From JAAYUD01 sp963676865 (GTDB lineage Bacteria > Bacteroidota > Bacteroidia > Bacteroidales > Bacteroidaceae): a DNA stretch of 64,000 bases. Position 1 is the stretch's first letter. Each line of letters starts with the position of its first letter. Below the pieces are notes generated by a model. The model did not search any database. It was not told the DNA's origin and was given only the letters and a program-made list of their open reading frames with translations. Positions 9,412 through 18,536 of the stretch are shown here, one piece after another. The position numbers were made by a program, and so were the translations under genes. The stretch spans positions 992,001-1,056,000 of the forward strand of contig CAXXSS010000001.1 of NCBI GenBank assembly GCA_963676865.2. Direction: 5' to 3'.

Positions 9412-11118
9412 TTACCAATAAGGATTGTTTTTACATAATTTATTATTAGCTGTTTCCGAGGTTGGCAACGAAAAATAATAGTATTTATCGAGGAATACAC
9501 GAGTGCCTCCACCATCACAATCTACTTTATCATAAGTCATAGTACCTGTGGCAGAATCTCGTGTGATTTTAACTCCATGTGCATTTTGTCCGTTTATTAC
9601 GTTACCTGCAAGTTTCCATCTGCGTAAATCCCAATAACGGAAACCTTCACCTGCCAACTCTATGCAACGTTCTTTGCGAAGCAAAGACATAAACGTATCA
9701 ACATCCGGAGCATCTGTGATGGTCTTATCAGGTAAGCCTACACGATGACGAACTTCATTAAGTGCGCCAAGAGCTTTCCCACTATTGGCTGCATAATCAA
9801 GCCTTGCATATGCTTCAGCTTTGTTTAATAACACTTCAGCGTAACGAAGTACGGCATCATATTGCCAGCTACCATCATTAACAAAGCCTGCATTACCTTC
9901 TTGCAGATATTTGCGTATATAGTAACCGGTCGGTGTATGTCCATTTGTTGATCCTGCTTGAGAAAATGCCACAAATCCATCACTGCCACCAACGTAAGTT
10001 TGAATGTCACGCCCTTCCCACTTGCACCCATTGTATAGGATTGTAGCTTTGAAGCGTGGCTCTCTATCGGTATATGGATCTGCATGGCCATTTGCTTCAT
10101 ATGTCGACCAATTGAAGTTTGAACCATCACTGAATTCGTACATATCTGCCAATTCAGCAGTAGGTACATGCTCAGCATATACTGCAGTGTTATATACTGT
10201 ACCATCACCGAAAGGACGATTGTATAAATCATAATTGTGAATCAAACTGCCCTTTTGATAATACAAAGCAAAAAGGATCTCACTCGAATTGTCTTGTCCT
10301 CCATCTATCTGGAATATCTTGGCATAATCTGGAGCCAAAGCTCCACCAAGCTCTTTTACTTTCTCTGCTGCGTCAATAGCGATTTGCCATTGGCCTGCAT
10401 AAAGAGCAATTCTTGATAAAAAACCGTATGCGGCCTTCTTTGTTGCTCTACCATCCCAAGAGCTTAGCCAAGTTTCCGGTAACTTTTCAGCAGCCCATTG
10501 TAACTCTGAAATCACATAATTCCAACTGTCAGCTTCTGAAAGCCGTGCCCGGCTAATATCGCTTTTATTATCACCGTTATCAATACCACCATTTGCACCA
10601 GATACATCCGTGCGTAGTACGATACCACCATAAACACGAACCAAACGATAGTACGAATATGCTCGACATAGACGAACTTCAGCGCGTCTAATATCACACC
10701 ATTCATTTCCAAATTTACTTCCATAGCGAGAGATATCTTCTAATGCTACATTTGCTCTGCGAATGCGGGAGTAAACATCGTCCCAACATTCAAATGCACC
10801 GGCACTACCGGTAGCAAATGCACTTGTTTGCATTAAAGCTTTGTTATATGGATGGTTATATTGATCCCATGAAGTTGATTTTGTCAAATCCGAAAAACTA
10901 TCATAGTATGCTCCACGACTATTCGCCACTTGTGATACATCGGAAAACGTCTTATAAGAAGCCGTTATGTACATATCTGCAGATTCTTCCGCGTTCCATA
11001 CTGCAAGATCCGAAATATTAGTTGTATCATTTAAATTCAGTGCATCGTCATTACACGATCCCAATCCTAATCCAATAATGGTGAGAATTAGTGATATTTT
11101 TGTCTTTATATTTTTCAC
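9412..11118 (-). CDS. SusD/RagB-family glycan-binding lipoprotein
   Basis: A 568-residue SusD homologue with lipobox GLGSC (Cys22). The N-terminal half has TPR-like helices typical of SusD (CRAYSYYRLVRVYGG...). The C-terminal part carries the family signature LRKERCIELAGEGFRYWDLR and ends NNKLCKNNPYW. It would cap the SusC barrel and select glycan at the outer surface. It starts 17 nt after the susC stop, as expected for a translationally linked SusC-SusD pair. Length is within the usual 480-620 range. The ligand is unknown. Confidence 0.95.
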   Translation of the reverse strand: MKNIKTKISLILTIIGLGLGSCNDDALNLNDTTNISDLAVWNAEESADMYITASYKTFSDVSQVANSRGAYYDSFSDLTKSTSWDQYNHPYNKALMQTSAFATGSAGAFECWDDVYSRIRRANVALEDISRYGSKFGNEWCDIRRAEVRLCRAYSYYRLVRVYGGIVLRTDVSGANGGIDNGDNKSDISRARLSEADSWNYVISELQWAAEKLPETWLSSWDGRATKKAAYGFLSRIALYAGQWQIAIDAAEKVKELGGALAPDYAKIFQIDGGQDNSSEILFALYYQKGSLIHNYDLYNRPFGDGTVYNTAVYAEHVPTAELADMYEFSDGSNFNWSTYEANGHADPYTDREPRFKATILYNGCKWEGRDIQTYVGGSDGFVAFSQAGSTNGHTPTGYYIRKYLQEGNAGFVNDGSWQYDAVLRYAEVLLNKAEAYARLDYAANSGKALGALNEVRHRVGLPDKTITDAPDVDTFMSLLRKERCIELAGEGFRYWDLRRWKLAGNVINGQNAHGVKITRDSATGTMTYDKVDCDGGGTRVFLDKYYYFSLPTSETANNKLCKNNPYW

Positions 11119-11135
11119 GTCCTTACCTCCCTTAA

Positions 11136-14100
11136 TTAAAATGTTACATTTACTCCTAGGCTATAGGTTAATTGTTGTGGATAATATCCATTACTTACAG
11201 ATGGACTTTCAGGATCGACATACTTGAAATGACTGAGTGTAAGTAAATTCGTACCGGCAAGATAAATATTGATACGACTGAAAGGTGTTCTCTTTAACAT
11301 GCGTTCAGATACTGTATAACCAATTCTAATATTTTTCAATCGGAGATATTCTCCATTTACAACCCACCATGTCGAACGCCAAGCATTATTTCCATTGTCT
11401 ATAGTCGAAAGACGAGGATATTTAGCATTCGTATTTTCCGGAGTCCATGCACCCTCTATTAAGTAATTAGGTGAGTTACCACCTCCTGTGAATGGACTTG
11501 TATAGGTTGTACATGAAGTTACGCCAGTACCATAAACACCCGATAGTTCATAATCACAATGGGTTACTCCCTGCCATAACATCGAAAAATTTAAATTTTT
11601 ATAAGTTAATTCAAAATTCATCGAAAAGTTTATTTCAGGAATGGGACCATAACCAATCTTCACGTAATCGTACGTTGATGTAATCAAACCATCTCCATTA
11701 ACATCCCGATATTTAATATCACCTAAACGAATATTACCTGATGGGGCTGTGGTGTAATTATCTATTTCCTGTTGGGTTTGAAATAGGCCTACAGCCTGGA
11801 ATCCATAACGAGCATTCATAGGTTTACCCAGAATTCCACAATAATTAGGATAGTTATCGGTTACAGCCATTTTTAATACACGGTTACGAGCATACGAAAA
11901 ACTACCGGATATATTGTATGTCCAATCTTTATTTATTCGATTGTAATGTTTTAATGTAATTTCCAGCCCACGATTGTCTACTTCTCCCGTATTACTCAAA
12001 CTTGGATAATAGCCACCTAATGAGGAAGGATAGTTTCCACTGCTTCCTTCCAAAATATTTTTATTTAATTGGTAAAACACATCTATTTCGCCGCTTAATA
12101 AATGGTTCCAAAGATCAAATTCAAATCCTAAGTTATAACTTTTTGTTCTCGACCATGTTAAGTTACGATATATATAAGCGTTTTTTGTGTAGAATTGTGA
12201 CAGTGGAGTTCCACCAAAAACCATACTATTGTTTGCAATACCAAAAGTAGAGTTATACAAATATGGGCTTGCATCACAATTTCCAGACTCACCATAGCTG
12301 GCGCGAATTTTAAAATAATCCACAAAAGGCAATATTTTCTTAAAGAAATTTTCTTCTGAAGCTACCCATCCAACTGATACGGAAGGGAAGAATCCCCATC
12401 GGTTTTCAGGTGCAAAGATATAAGAGCCATCACGACGGAAAGACGCCTCAGCGAGATATTTCATATCATAGGCATAATTAATACGACCAGCCCAAGATGC
12501 TTGACCACTATAGGCGTATGATCCACTTACTGGATTAGCAGGGAATGTGGTACCAAGTGATAAGTCTACAGGATCATCACTGTAATAGCCACGTTTTATT
12601 CCTGTCATTGTATTAGAGTACGTTTTTTGCGCCTCATAGAAAAATAATGCACCGATATGATGTTTATTAAAATCTCTTGAATAGTCAACTTGTGGACGAA
12701 CTAACCAAGTATCACCCCATGATGAAGATTTTGAATAAGCACCACCTTGAGTATATCCACTCGCACCAACGATATTCTCGTCAAAAGTATTGTTGATAGA
12801 GTACAATTGATAATATTTATCATAATTAGAATCTGTTGTATGGCTATAATTGTATGCTCCGAAAAATGAGACTTTCAATCCTTTCAATATATCCGTTAAA
12901 TCAGAAAAATCATATTCCAACTTATAATTAGAATCGAAAGCCCACCGCGTTTGGCGTTGATATCCTGAATTCATCAATGCGGCATATCCATTTACATAAT
13001 AAGTTGCTCCTTGCCATGCAGTAGGTAATCCTTTATATTCATCTTTGATAATTGGAATAGAATTTACAGCTTGTCGTACGGGATCAAATTCTGCTTGGTC
13101 CCCAATTGCTGTACCGGGATAGTCCCGATCTGTACGATAAGCAGATAAATTGGTTGTAAACTTTAAATTCTTTACAACTTGAATATCCAAGTTAGTCCGG
13201 ACATTATAACGCTTAAACAAGGTATTCTTTAATGTACCTTTTTGATCCATATAACCTAAACTGGCAAAATACTTATTTTTGTCATTACCGCCTGAAGCCG
13301 AGACATTATGCTGCTGGGTTTCACCGGTATGGAATATTTTATTAATCCAATCTGTCTGTCCCCATATACTGTTAGGATCATTATTCATGACTTTGTTTTG
13401 GATGTCAGCTGTCCAAAGGGGTGTTAATCCATCCATTTGGCGTGCTTTGTTGTTCCAATACATATAGTCACTGGCATTTAAGTATTTTGGCATCGCTGTG
13501 TTTGCGGTCAATGTTACCGAACCGTCATAAGCTATTTTGGCTGGTCCATTAACTCCCGATTTAGTGGTAATCAAGATTACCCCATTAGCACCTTGCACAC
13601 CGTAAATAGCCGCTGATGCATCTTTTAGCACTGAAATACTTTCAATATCATTCGGATTGATATAATCGAGTAGCCGCTGCACACCATCGACTATTATCAT
13701 AGGGCTATTACCTCCACTGCCGAACGTATTCAAACCACGGACATACAAAGCTGTACCATCACCACCAGGCTTACCTGATGATTGAATACTGGTCAAGCCC
13801 GTTACTTTACCAGTTAACAAATTTGACACGTTCTGCATTGGAGCTTCCATCAATTCTTTTGATGACACTGACGCCACAGAACCTGTCAAAGTTGCTTTCT
13901 TCTGAGTACCGTAACCAACAACAACGACTTCATTAAGTTGCTGGGCATTTTCCTTCATAACGATGACAAAATTCTGCTTGTCTTTAGTGTTGATAAATCG
14001 TTCTTCATAGCCAACATACGATACTTGCAATACACCATCCGAAGATAAATCCATTTCAAATTTACCATTAACATCGGTTATTGTCTTAGCAGAATTACCG

Positions 14101-14567
14101 CTTACAGATACATTCGCACCAATAATAGGCATACCCGATATATCTTTCACCACACCACTGATTCTTTTCTTATCATTGGCAGGAGCATTACGCCTAACTT
14201 GAGAAATGGAATTCTTTCTCAGCATAATATTTTCCCCATCCATGGCATAATCAATATCAGTACCTCTAAGAATCGCATCCAACACCTCAGCAACACTGCA
14301 ATTACGCATATTCACGCTAACTGACTTGCTTAGATTTATATTCTTAGCATTAAACACGAATAGATAATCTGTTTGCTTTTCGATAGAAAGCAGCACTTTA
14401 TTAATCGAAATATTATTTGCTACAATAGTCACTTTTCTTGATTGTGAATAAGTTTCGGTAGCAAATACAGTACCAACAAACAGGAATAAGGCTAACACAG
14501 AGAGCTTCATAATTCTCAAAAATAGTTTAAATTCTACAATAGAACTTTGATACAAAATATTTTTCAT
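11136..14567 (-). CDS. SusC/RagA-family TonB-dependent transporter with STN domain
   Basis: A 1143-residue outer-membrane transporter. After the signal (ending about residue 42, TYSQ) comes an STN signalling domain at about 45-118, a carboxypeptidase-D-regulatory-like domain at about 132-210 (ISGVVKDISGMPIIGANVSV), the conserved LNEVVVVGYG stretch at about 214, a plug and a 22-strand-type barrel ending in LTYSLGVNVTF. The STN domain normally talks to a FecR anti-sigma factor, and one is encoded just upstream (14716-15657). The 149-nt gap between them contains two hairpins. It imports the oligosaccharide handled by this PUL. Confidence 0.95.
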   Translation of the reverse strand: MKNILYQSSIVEFKLFLRIMKLSVLALFLFVGTVFATETYSQSRKVTIVANNISINKVLLSIEKQTDYLFVFNAKNINLSKSVSVNMRNCSVAEVLDAILRGTDIDYAMDGENIMLRKNSISQVRRNAPANDKKRISGVVKDISGMPIIGANVSVSGNSAKTITDVNGKFEMDLSSDGVLQVSYVGYEERFINTKDKQNFVIVMKENAQQLNEVVVVGYGTQKKATLTGSVASVSSKELMEAPMQNVSNLLTGKVTGLTSIQSSGKPGGDGTALYVRGLNTFGSGGNSPMIIVDGVQRLLDYINPNDIESISVLKDASAAIYGVQGANGVILITTKSGVNGPAKIAYDGSVTLTANTAMPKYLNASDYMYWNNKARQMDGLTPLWTADIQNKVMNNDPNSIWGQTDWINKIFHTGETQQHNVSASGGNDKNKYFASLGYMDQKGTLKNTLFKRYNVRTNLDIQVVKNLKFTTNLSAYRTDRDYPGTAIGDQAEFDPVRQAVNSIPIIKDEYKGLPTAWQGATYYVNGYAALMNSGYQRQTRWAFDSNYKLEYDFSDLTDILKGLKVSFFGAYNYSHTTDSNYDKYYQLYSINNTFDENIVGASGYTQGGAYSKSSSWGDTWLVRPQVDYSRDFNKHHIGALFFYEAQKTYSNTMTGIKRGYYSDDPVDLSLGTTFPANPVSGSYAYSGQASWAGRINYAYDMKYLAEASFRRDGSYIFAPENRWGFFPSVSVGWVASEENFFKKILPFVDYFKIRASYGESGNCDASPYLYNSTFGIANNSMVFGGTPLSQFYTKNAYIYRNLTWSRTKSYNLGFEFDLWNHLLSGEIDVFYQLNKNILEGSSGNYPSSLGGYYPSLSNTGEVDNRGLEITLKHYNRINKDWTYNISGSFSYARNRVLKMAVTDNYPNYCGILGKPMNARYGFQAVGLFQTQQEIDNYTTAPSGNIRLGDIKYRDVNGDGLITSTYDYVKIGYGPIPEINFSMNFELTYKNLNFSMLWQGVTHCDYELSGVYGTGVTSCTTYTSPFTGGGNSPNYLIEGAWTPENTNAKYPRLSTIDNGNNAWRSTWWVVNGEYLRLKNIRIGYTVSERMLKRTPFSRINIYLAGTNLLTLSHFKYVDPESPSVSNGYYPQQLTYSLGVNVTF

Positions 14568-14616
14568 ATATTTGTAAATGAGATTTTAAGTTTAACTTAT
14601 GATTTTTTACGAACCG

Positions 14617-14666
14617 GCCAATCTTTATTGGCTTTCAGGCGGTTTGATGTTGCAGCATCAAACCGC
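14617..14666. promoter_or_regulatory. Tandem hairpins in the susC leader
   Basis: Two inverted repeats lie between the anti-sigma gene and susC. The first is gccaat/attggc (14617-14622 and 14627-14632). The second is an 11-bp perfect stem gcggtttgatg/catcaaaccgc (14639-14649 and 14656-14666) with a 6-nt loop. On the plus strand the second stem is followed by a T run, so it is terminator-like in that direction. On the minus (coding) strand there is no T run. It may stabilise or attenuate the susC message. Function is inferred. Confidence 0.5.
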
Positions 14667-14715
14667 TTTTTACTTTATTATTTCTATCTCATAGGCAGAA
14701 TATTTTATTCAATGG

Positions 14716-15657
14716 TTAATTAATTATTATGAGTTTATTATCTTCATTATAGGTATAAGAGAACTTATTATCGAGTTTAAGTACATTCAGTACGTGTTCT
14801 ATGCCATCTCCGATACGAAACTTTCCTGTATAATATTTATTTATCATTCGACTATTATGAACAATGATCTTTACATCATAATATAGCTCCAATTTATGAA
14901 CCATTTCATGTATTGAAAGATCAGCAAAGCAAAGCAGACCTTTTCTCCACATAAACTCATTATCATCGCTAATCACCGTTTTACGCAATCCGGCTCCATC
15001 TAAATAGGCTACATCATTGGGTTTCAACAACATTTTCTCGACTCCGCTTCTATCGGTTATTTTTACGCATCCATTAAGTAATGACGTTTTCCATTCTTTA
15101 TCAGCAGGATATGCAGTGACATTGAATTCGGTACCCAGCACTTTTATATCATATCGGTTTGTCTGCACAATGAACGGTTTTTCCTTATTCTTCGAGACGA
15201 TAAAATAAGCTTCACCTTCCAATTTTACCTTTCTATAGTTGCCTATAAACTTATTCGAATAAGTCAATCGGCTGCACGAATTGAGCCATATATGGGTTCC
15301 GTCCGGCAAATGAATTTCGGTACGCTGCCCGGCAGGAGCATAGACACTCTGCAACAGTTCTCTCGACGCCGAATCCTTGCCATTAAACCATAAATAAGAG
15401 AGCGAAAAAGCAACAACCAATAGTGCAGCGATCTTCAACATCTCCCGAAATATCATCTTAGCAGGCCTTTTTCTATTCCCCAATAATTCGTCTTTATCAA
15501 AATCTGAGGTTCGCCACAACGCTATATCATAAAGCTTGCGCTGAGCCATGTATTCTCTGCGATTCTCATTGCTTGCGTTTATCCATTTCACAACTAATTT
15601 TGTTTCATCAATATTCGCATCACCAGAAATATACTTCTGTAACAGTTCGGTATTCAT
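14716..15657 (-). CDS. FecR-family anti-sigma factor
   Basis: A 313-residue anti-sigma factor counted from ATG 15657 (MNTELLQKYISGDANIDE). An upstream ATG at 15696 would add 13 residues with no support. The N-terminal cytoplasmic part contacts the sigma factor. One membrane segment lies near residues 73-92 (MLKIAALLVVAFSLSYLWF). The periplasmic FecR domain follows (APAGQRTEIHLPDGTHIWLN, LEGEAYFIVSK) and then a DUF4974-like C-terminus. It should hold the adjacent ECF sigma factor inactive until the SusC STN domain signals loaded glycan. It lies 70 nt after the sigma gene. Confidence 0.93.
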   Translation of the reverse strand: MNTELLQKYISGDANIDETKLVVKWINASNENRREYMAQRKLYDIALWRTSDFDKDELLGNRKRPAKMIFREMLKIAALLVVAFSLSYLWFNGKDSASRELLQSVYAPAGQRTEIHLPDGTHIWLNSCSRLTYSNKFIGNYRKVKLEGEAYFIVSKNKEKPFIVQTNRYDIKVLGTEFNVTAYPADKEWKTSLLNGCVKITDRSGVEKMLLKPNDVAYLDGAGLRKTVISDDNEFMWRKGLLCFADLSIHEMVHKLELYYDVKIIVHNSRMINKYYTGKFRIGDGIEHVLNVLKLDNKFSYTYNEDNKLIIIN

Positions 15658-15727
15658 CTTATTCTTGCCCTTTATATAAAAACGATTTAAAAACAAATCT
15701 CCCTAAAAGAAAGATCAAAAAAATCAA

Positions 15728-16282
15728 CTATATAAATAAAAAAAAGAAAATAGAGAGATAATCTTTCAAAGCCACCCTTAAAACTTTGAGTGCTTTAGTA
15801 ATGTGATATTCCACACTTTTTATCGAAATAGCCATTGATTCGGCTATTTCTTTATTCGATTTATTTTGAAAACGGCTCATCATAAACACCTCGCGAGTCT
15901 GAGGAGGGAATAGTTTTAAAGTCGCATTTACAATAGACTCCACTTCGTTAGAAAATATATCGTTAGGATTGCATTCTTCCAAAGAACATATACGAATAGA
16001 AAGCTCATACTCCTTCCAATTTTTAATTTCCTCTAAAGCGATGCGTTCCACTTCTTCATGTTTAAGAAAGTCGAGAGCTTTATTTTTCAAAATCGTCAAT
16101 AAAAACGGAGCAATTGGATTTAGTTCTCTTTGTTTTAACTGCTCCCATAATTTTATTAAAGATTCTGAAACGATGTCCTCTGCAATGCCTTCATCGTGAA
16201 CATAAGACTTCACAAAATAGAAAGCCCTTTTATAATAGGTATTATATATATCAGTGAATGTTTTACTATTAGAGTCCATCAT
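15728..16282 (-). CDS. ECF sigma factor of the PUL
   Basis: A 184-residue sigma-70 family protein. Region 2 contains YYKRAFYFVKSYVHDEGIAE and DIVSESLIKLWEQ; region 4 contains FQNKSNKEIAESMAISIKSV as the helix-turn-helix. It starts the PUL and is followed by its FecR partner and a SusC with STN domain, the full trans-envelope circuit. It should drive transcription of the susC operon downstream. The C-terminus is unusually hydrophobic (LSIFFFLFI). Confidence 0.93.
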   Translation of the reverse strand: MMDSNSKTFTDIYNTYYKRAFYFVKSYVHDEGIAEDIVSESLIKLWEQLKQRELNPIAPFLLTILKNKALDFLKHEEVERIALEEIKNWKEYELSIRICSLEECNPNDIFSNEVESIVNATLKLFPPQTREVFMMSRFQNKSNKEIAESMAISIKSVEYHITKALKVLRVALKDYLSIFFFLFI

Positions 16283-16654
16283 ACTATAATACAGTGATTC
16301 TATATCACAAAAGAACGATAATATTTTAATAAAACCAAAGAAAGATATAATTATTAAAAATAATTTCTTCGAAAGCGGTAATTACATATAGTAACATACA
16401 AAAAAGACTTTTTATCAGCAACATCAGTTCTTTTACTAGTATGTCTTTATTAAAATTTAAAGCATTAGGCATACTAATAACGTTTTTCTTCATTATCGTA
16501 TACTACATTACTGATGGTCAACACAATAAATTAGCTACGTATTTATCGAATGAACCAGATTTCCAATCGCTTTTATCTTTTCCAACATTCCAACTTTATT
16601 TCGTTGGTTATTCCAATTTTAAATTATACTTTTGATATTCAAAATAATGAGAAA
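16283..16654. other. Intergenic region between divergent genes
   Basis: About 370 nt of AT-rich sequence separates the sigma gene (minus) from the membrane zinc-ribbon gene (plus). It should hold the promoters of both. I found no strict TAnnTTTG box for either gene and no repeat shared with other parts of the window. Short open frames on the plus strand look like chance. Confidence 0.4.
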
Positions 16655-17617
16655 ATGAAGAAATTGATATTCCTATTCATTAGCCTACTATTCGTCTTTG
16701 CAGGTTGCCATTACCCTGCGCCCAACACCAATGTAAAAGGGATGAAAGCTTTTACCAAAGACTCTTTGACCTATCTTTACAAATGCCATTATACGTTCAA
16801 CACGAATTTTGAAGTTTCTGTCGATTCGATACGTTTGGCTTGCCTGCCTATCGAAGGCGATTCAGTCACGATTCATAAAGGCGACAGAGTGGTTGTTGCA
16901 GATTTTGCCATCCATCCTAACGATGCTAAAGACACCTTATGGGTAAAATTGGCTCATTCCGAAGAAACACAAGGTTGGTTATACTCTAAAGACATCGTCC
17001 AATATCTCACCCCAACCGACAGTATTTCACAATTCATTCATTTTTTCAGCGACACACATGCCGTCTATTTCATTGCCATTCTAATGCTTTTTATCATTGC
17101 CTACTTTCTACGCCTCGTCTTACGCAAGCGTATTAGTTTGGTGTTCTTCCAAGACATTGATAGTCTATATCCAATATTCCTCTGTTTTCTTATGGCTTTT
17201 GCAGCGACTCTCTACGAAACCATGCAGAAGTTTGCCCCTAGTACTTGGCAGCACTTTTACTTTAATCCCACCCTCTCACCTTTTCACGTTCCGCCCATTC
17301 TCTCGGTTTTTTTGCTTGCATTATGGCTATTCATCATCATTTCGGTAGCTGTGCTCGACGACATCTTTCGTCAATTACGTTTATCATCCTCATTCTTCTA
17401 TTTATTAGGACTGCTTGCATCATGCGTTTTTTGTTACTTTTTCTTTATCCTTGCCACGTCTATCTATGTGGGTTATCTATTTCTACTTATATTCTTCTTC
17501 ATTTTCTGCAAACGAGCACTCTCCGGAACACGAGTATACCATTACCGGTGTGGCAAATGTGGACAAAAGATAAAGACTAAAGGGAAATGTCCTTATTGTG
17601 GAGCTATTAATGAATGA
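16655..17617 (+). CDS. Membrane protein with N-terminal lipobox, SH3-like domain and C-terminal zinc ribbon
   Basis: A 320-residue protein from ATG 16655, chosen because it opens a lipoprotein-like signal (MKKLIFLFISLLFVFAGC). Residues about 40-120 look like a small SH3-like beta domain (GDSVTIHKGDRVVVADFA, VKLAHSEETQGWLYSKDI). About five hydrophobic segments follow. The last 20 residues form a zinc ribbon with two CxxC pairs (RCGKCGQ and CPYCG). I do not recognise a named family. If the zinc ribbon is cytoplasmic, the protein would carry an extracytoplasmic SH3-like sensor, a membrane part and an intracellular metal-binding tail. It stands alone, divergent from the PUL sigma gene. Confidence 0.75.
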   Translation: MKKLIFLFISLLFVFAGCHYPAPNTNVKGMKAFTKDSLTYLYKCHYTFNTNFEVSVDSIRLACLPIEGDSVTIHKGDRVVVADFAIHPNDAKDTLWVKLAHSEETQGWLYSKDIVQYLTPTDSISQFIHFFSDTHAVYFIAILMLFIIAYFLRLVLRKRISLVFFQDIDSLYPIFLCFLMAFAATLYETMQKFAPSTWQHFYFNPTLSPFHVPPILSVFLLALWLFIIISVAVLDDIFRQLRLSSSFFYLLGLLASCVFCYFFFILATSIYVGYLFLLIFFFIFCKRALSGTRVYHYRCGKCGQKIKTKGKCPYCGAINE

Positions 17618-17746
17618 ATTCAAAAGAAGCTTACCAATAAAAATTGGAGGCTAAGCGCTTCGAGTACTTAGATCCGAGAAAGAGACTGGATTTATATGAA
17701 TGAGTTATAAGAGGACGTGGAATATTTATCTGTTTTGCAGATTTAA
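17618..17746. other. Spacer before the MITE-like repeat
   Basis: Short non-coding stretch after the zinc-ribbon gene. A weak hairpin (ccaataaaaattgg, near 17634) is present but lacks a T run. Nothing else is recognised here. Confidence 0.3.
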
Positions 17747-18076
17747 AGGTGAATATTTCCAGACATTCTGATACTTTCTTATCCAGATATCAGTTACAGC
17801 CCATTGTAGGGCACTATTTTCGTTACTCTCTCACCGCTCAAATGTAAATCGAATCAGAACAAGATATAAATGCATTCTTCGTAAATCGTTGATAGACAGC
17901 GAGAAATTCATAAGGACGAAAATAAAAGTTTGTATGTATAAACTTTTATCTTCGTCCTTATGAATTTTTATGTTCGTCCTTATCATTTTTTGAAAGCTCA
18001 AGTTCAATTCCGCGAATCAATAAGTACCACTTCGGTGTGGTTAAAATAGTATCAGAATATCGACGAATATTCACCT
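17747..18076. repeat. MITE-like repeat with terminal inverted repeats, copy 1
   Basis: A 330-nt non-coding unit. Its ends (17747-17775 and 18048-18076) are imperfect 29-nt inverted repeats: both read aggtgaatatt, a diverged 7-nt middle, then attctgatact. Inside is a long hairpin whose 23-nt arms (17909-17931 and 17940-17962) differ at one position. The arms contain cataaggacga. A further ttcgtccttat follows, then the small hairpin accacttcggtgtggt (18026-18041). A second copy lies at 55680-57476 and is split by an insertion sequence. No open frame is conserved. The structure resembles a non-autonomous mobile element. Confidence 0.75.
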
Positions 18077-18181
18077 CTCAAAACGTTCTGAGAAACGACA
18101 TCAACATAACGACTTTAGATTAACGCAATCTTGCGTCAATGAGGATGTGCGTCTCGGGCTCATCAGTAAAAATGAGAAGAC

Positions 18182-18406
18182 TAAGTGACATAAGGAACTA
18201 AATGAATGGGATACATTCGTATGTGTACAAAACAGCTTCTCAGCTATATGTAGGCTATCATTTAGACTCGTTCTAAGCAGAGATCCGCTGAAAATAACGT
18301 ATCTACAATATGCTCTTGGGCTGATTTTCGGACCTTTTTTCGTTGGCGTTGTATATAGCATCCCATTAACCAATTATGAGTCAGTGCAATATGGTGTCAT
18401 ACGGAG
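18182..18406 (-). repeat. 225-nt dispersed repeat, copy 1
   Basis: Read on the minus strand from 18406, this block matches 44565-44789 (plus strand) over 225 nt with no length difference. Identity is roughly three quarters by eye. Shared landmarks are ctccgtatgacaccat at the start, ctctgcttagaac in the middle and tgtcactta at the end. It adjoins the MITE-like unit. An open frame crosses both copies with similar peptides, but it has no recognisable start or domain, so I treat it as non-coding or as remnants of an old gene. Confidence 0.7.
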
Positions 18407-18536
18407 ATGGCAAAGGCTATTATGAAGATAGAATTTGATGCATATTCCCTACTTTTACCGGTGAGTTCTTACCACCTAGAATCTATGGAAAAAGTTGGTT
18501 TAATTCTTCTGTTCTATCAGGAACCTGGAGAGGTTT

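Noticed and set aside
18101..18373. 90-codon frame with a similar peptide at 44571-44852
   Set aside because: Similarity follows from the shared 225-nt repeat; no start context, signal or domain. Kept as a repeat only.
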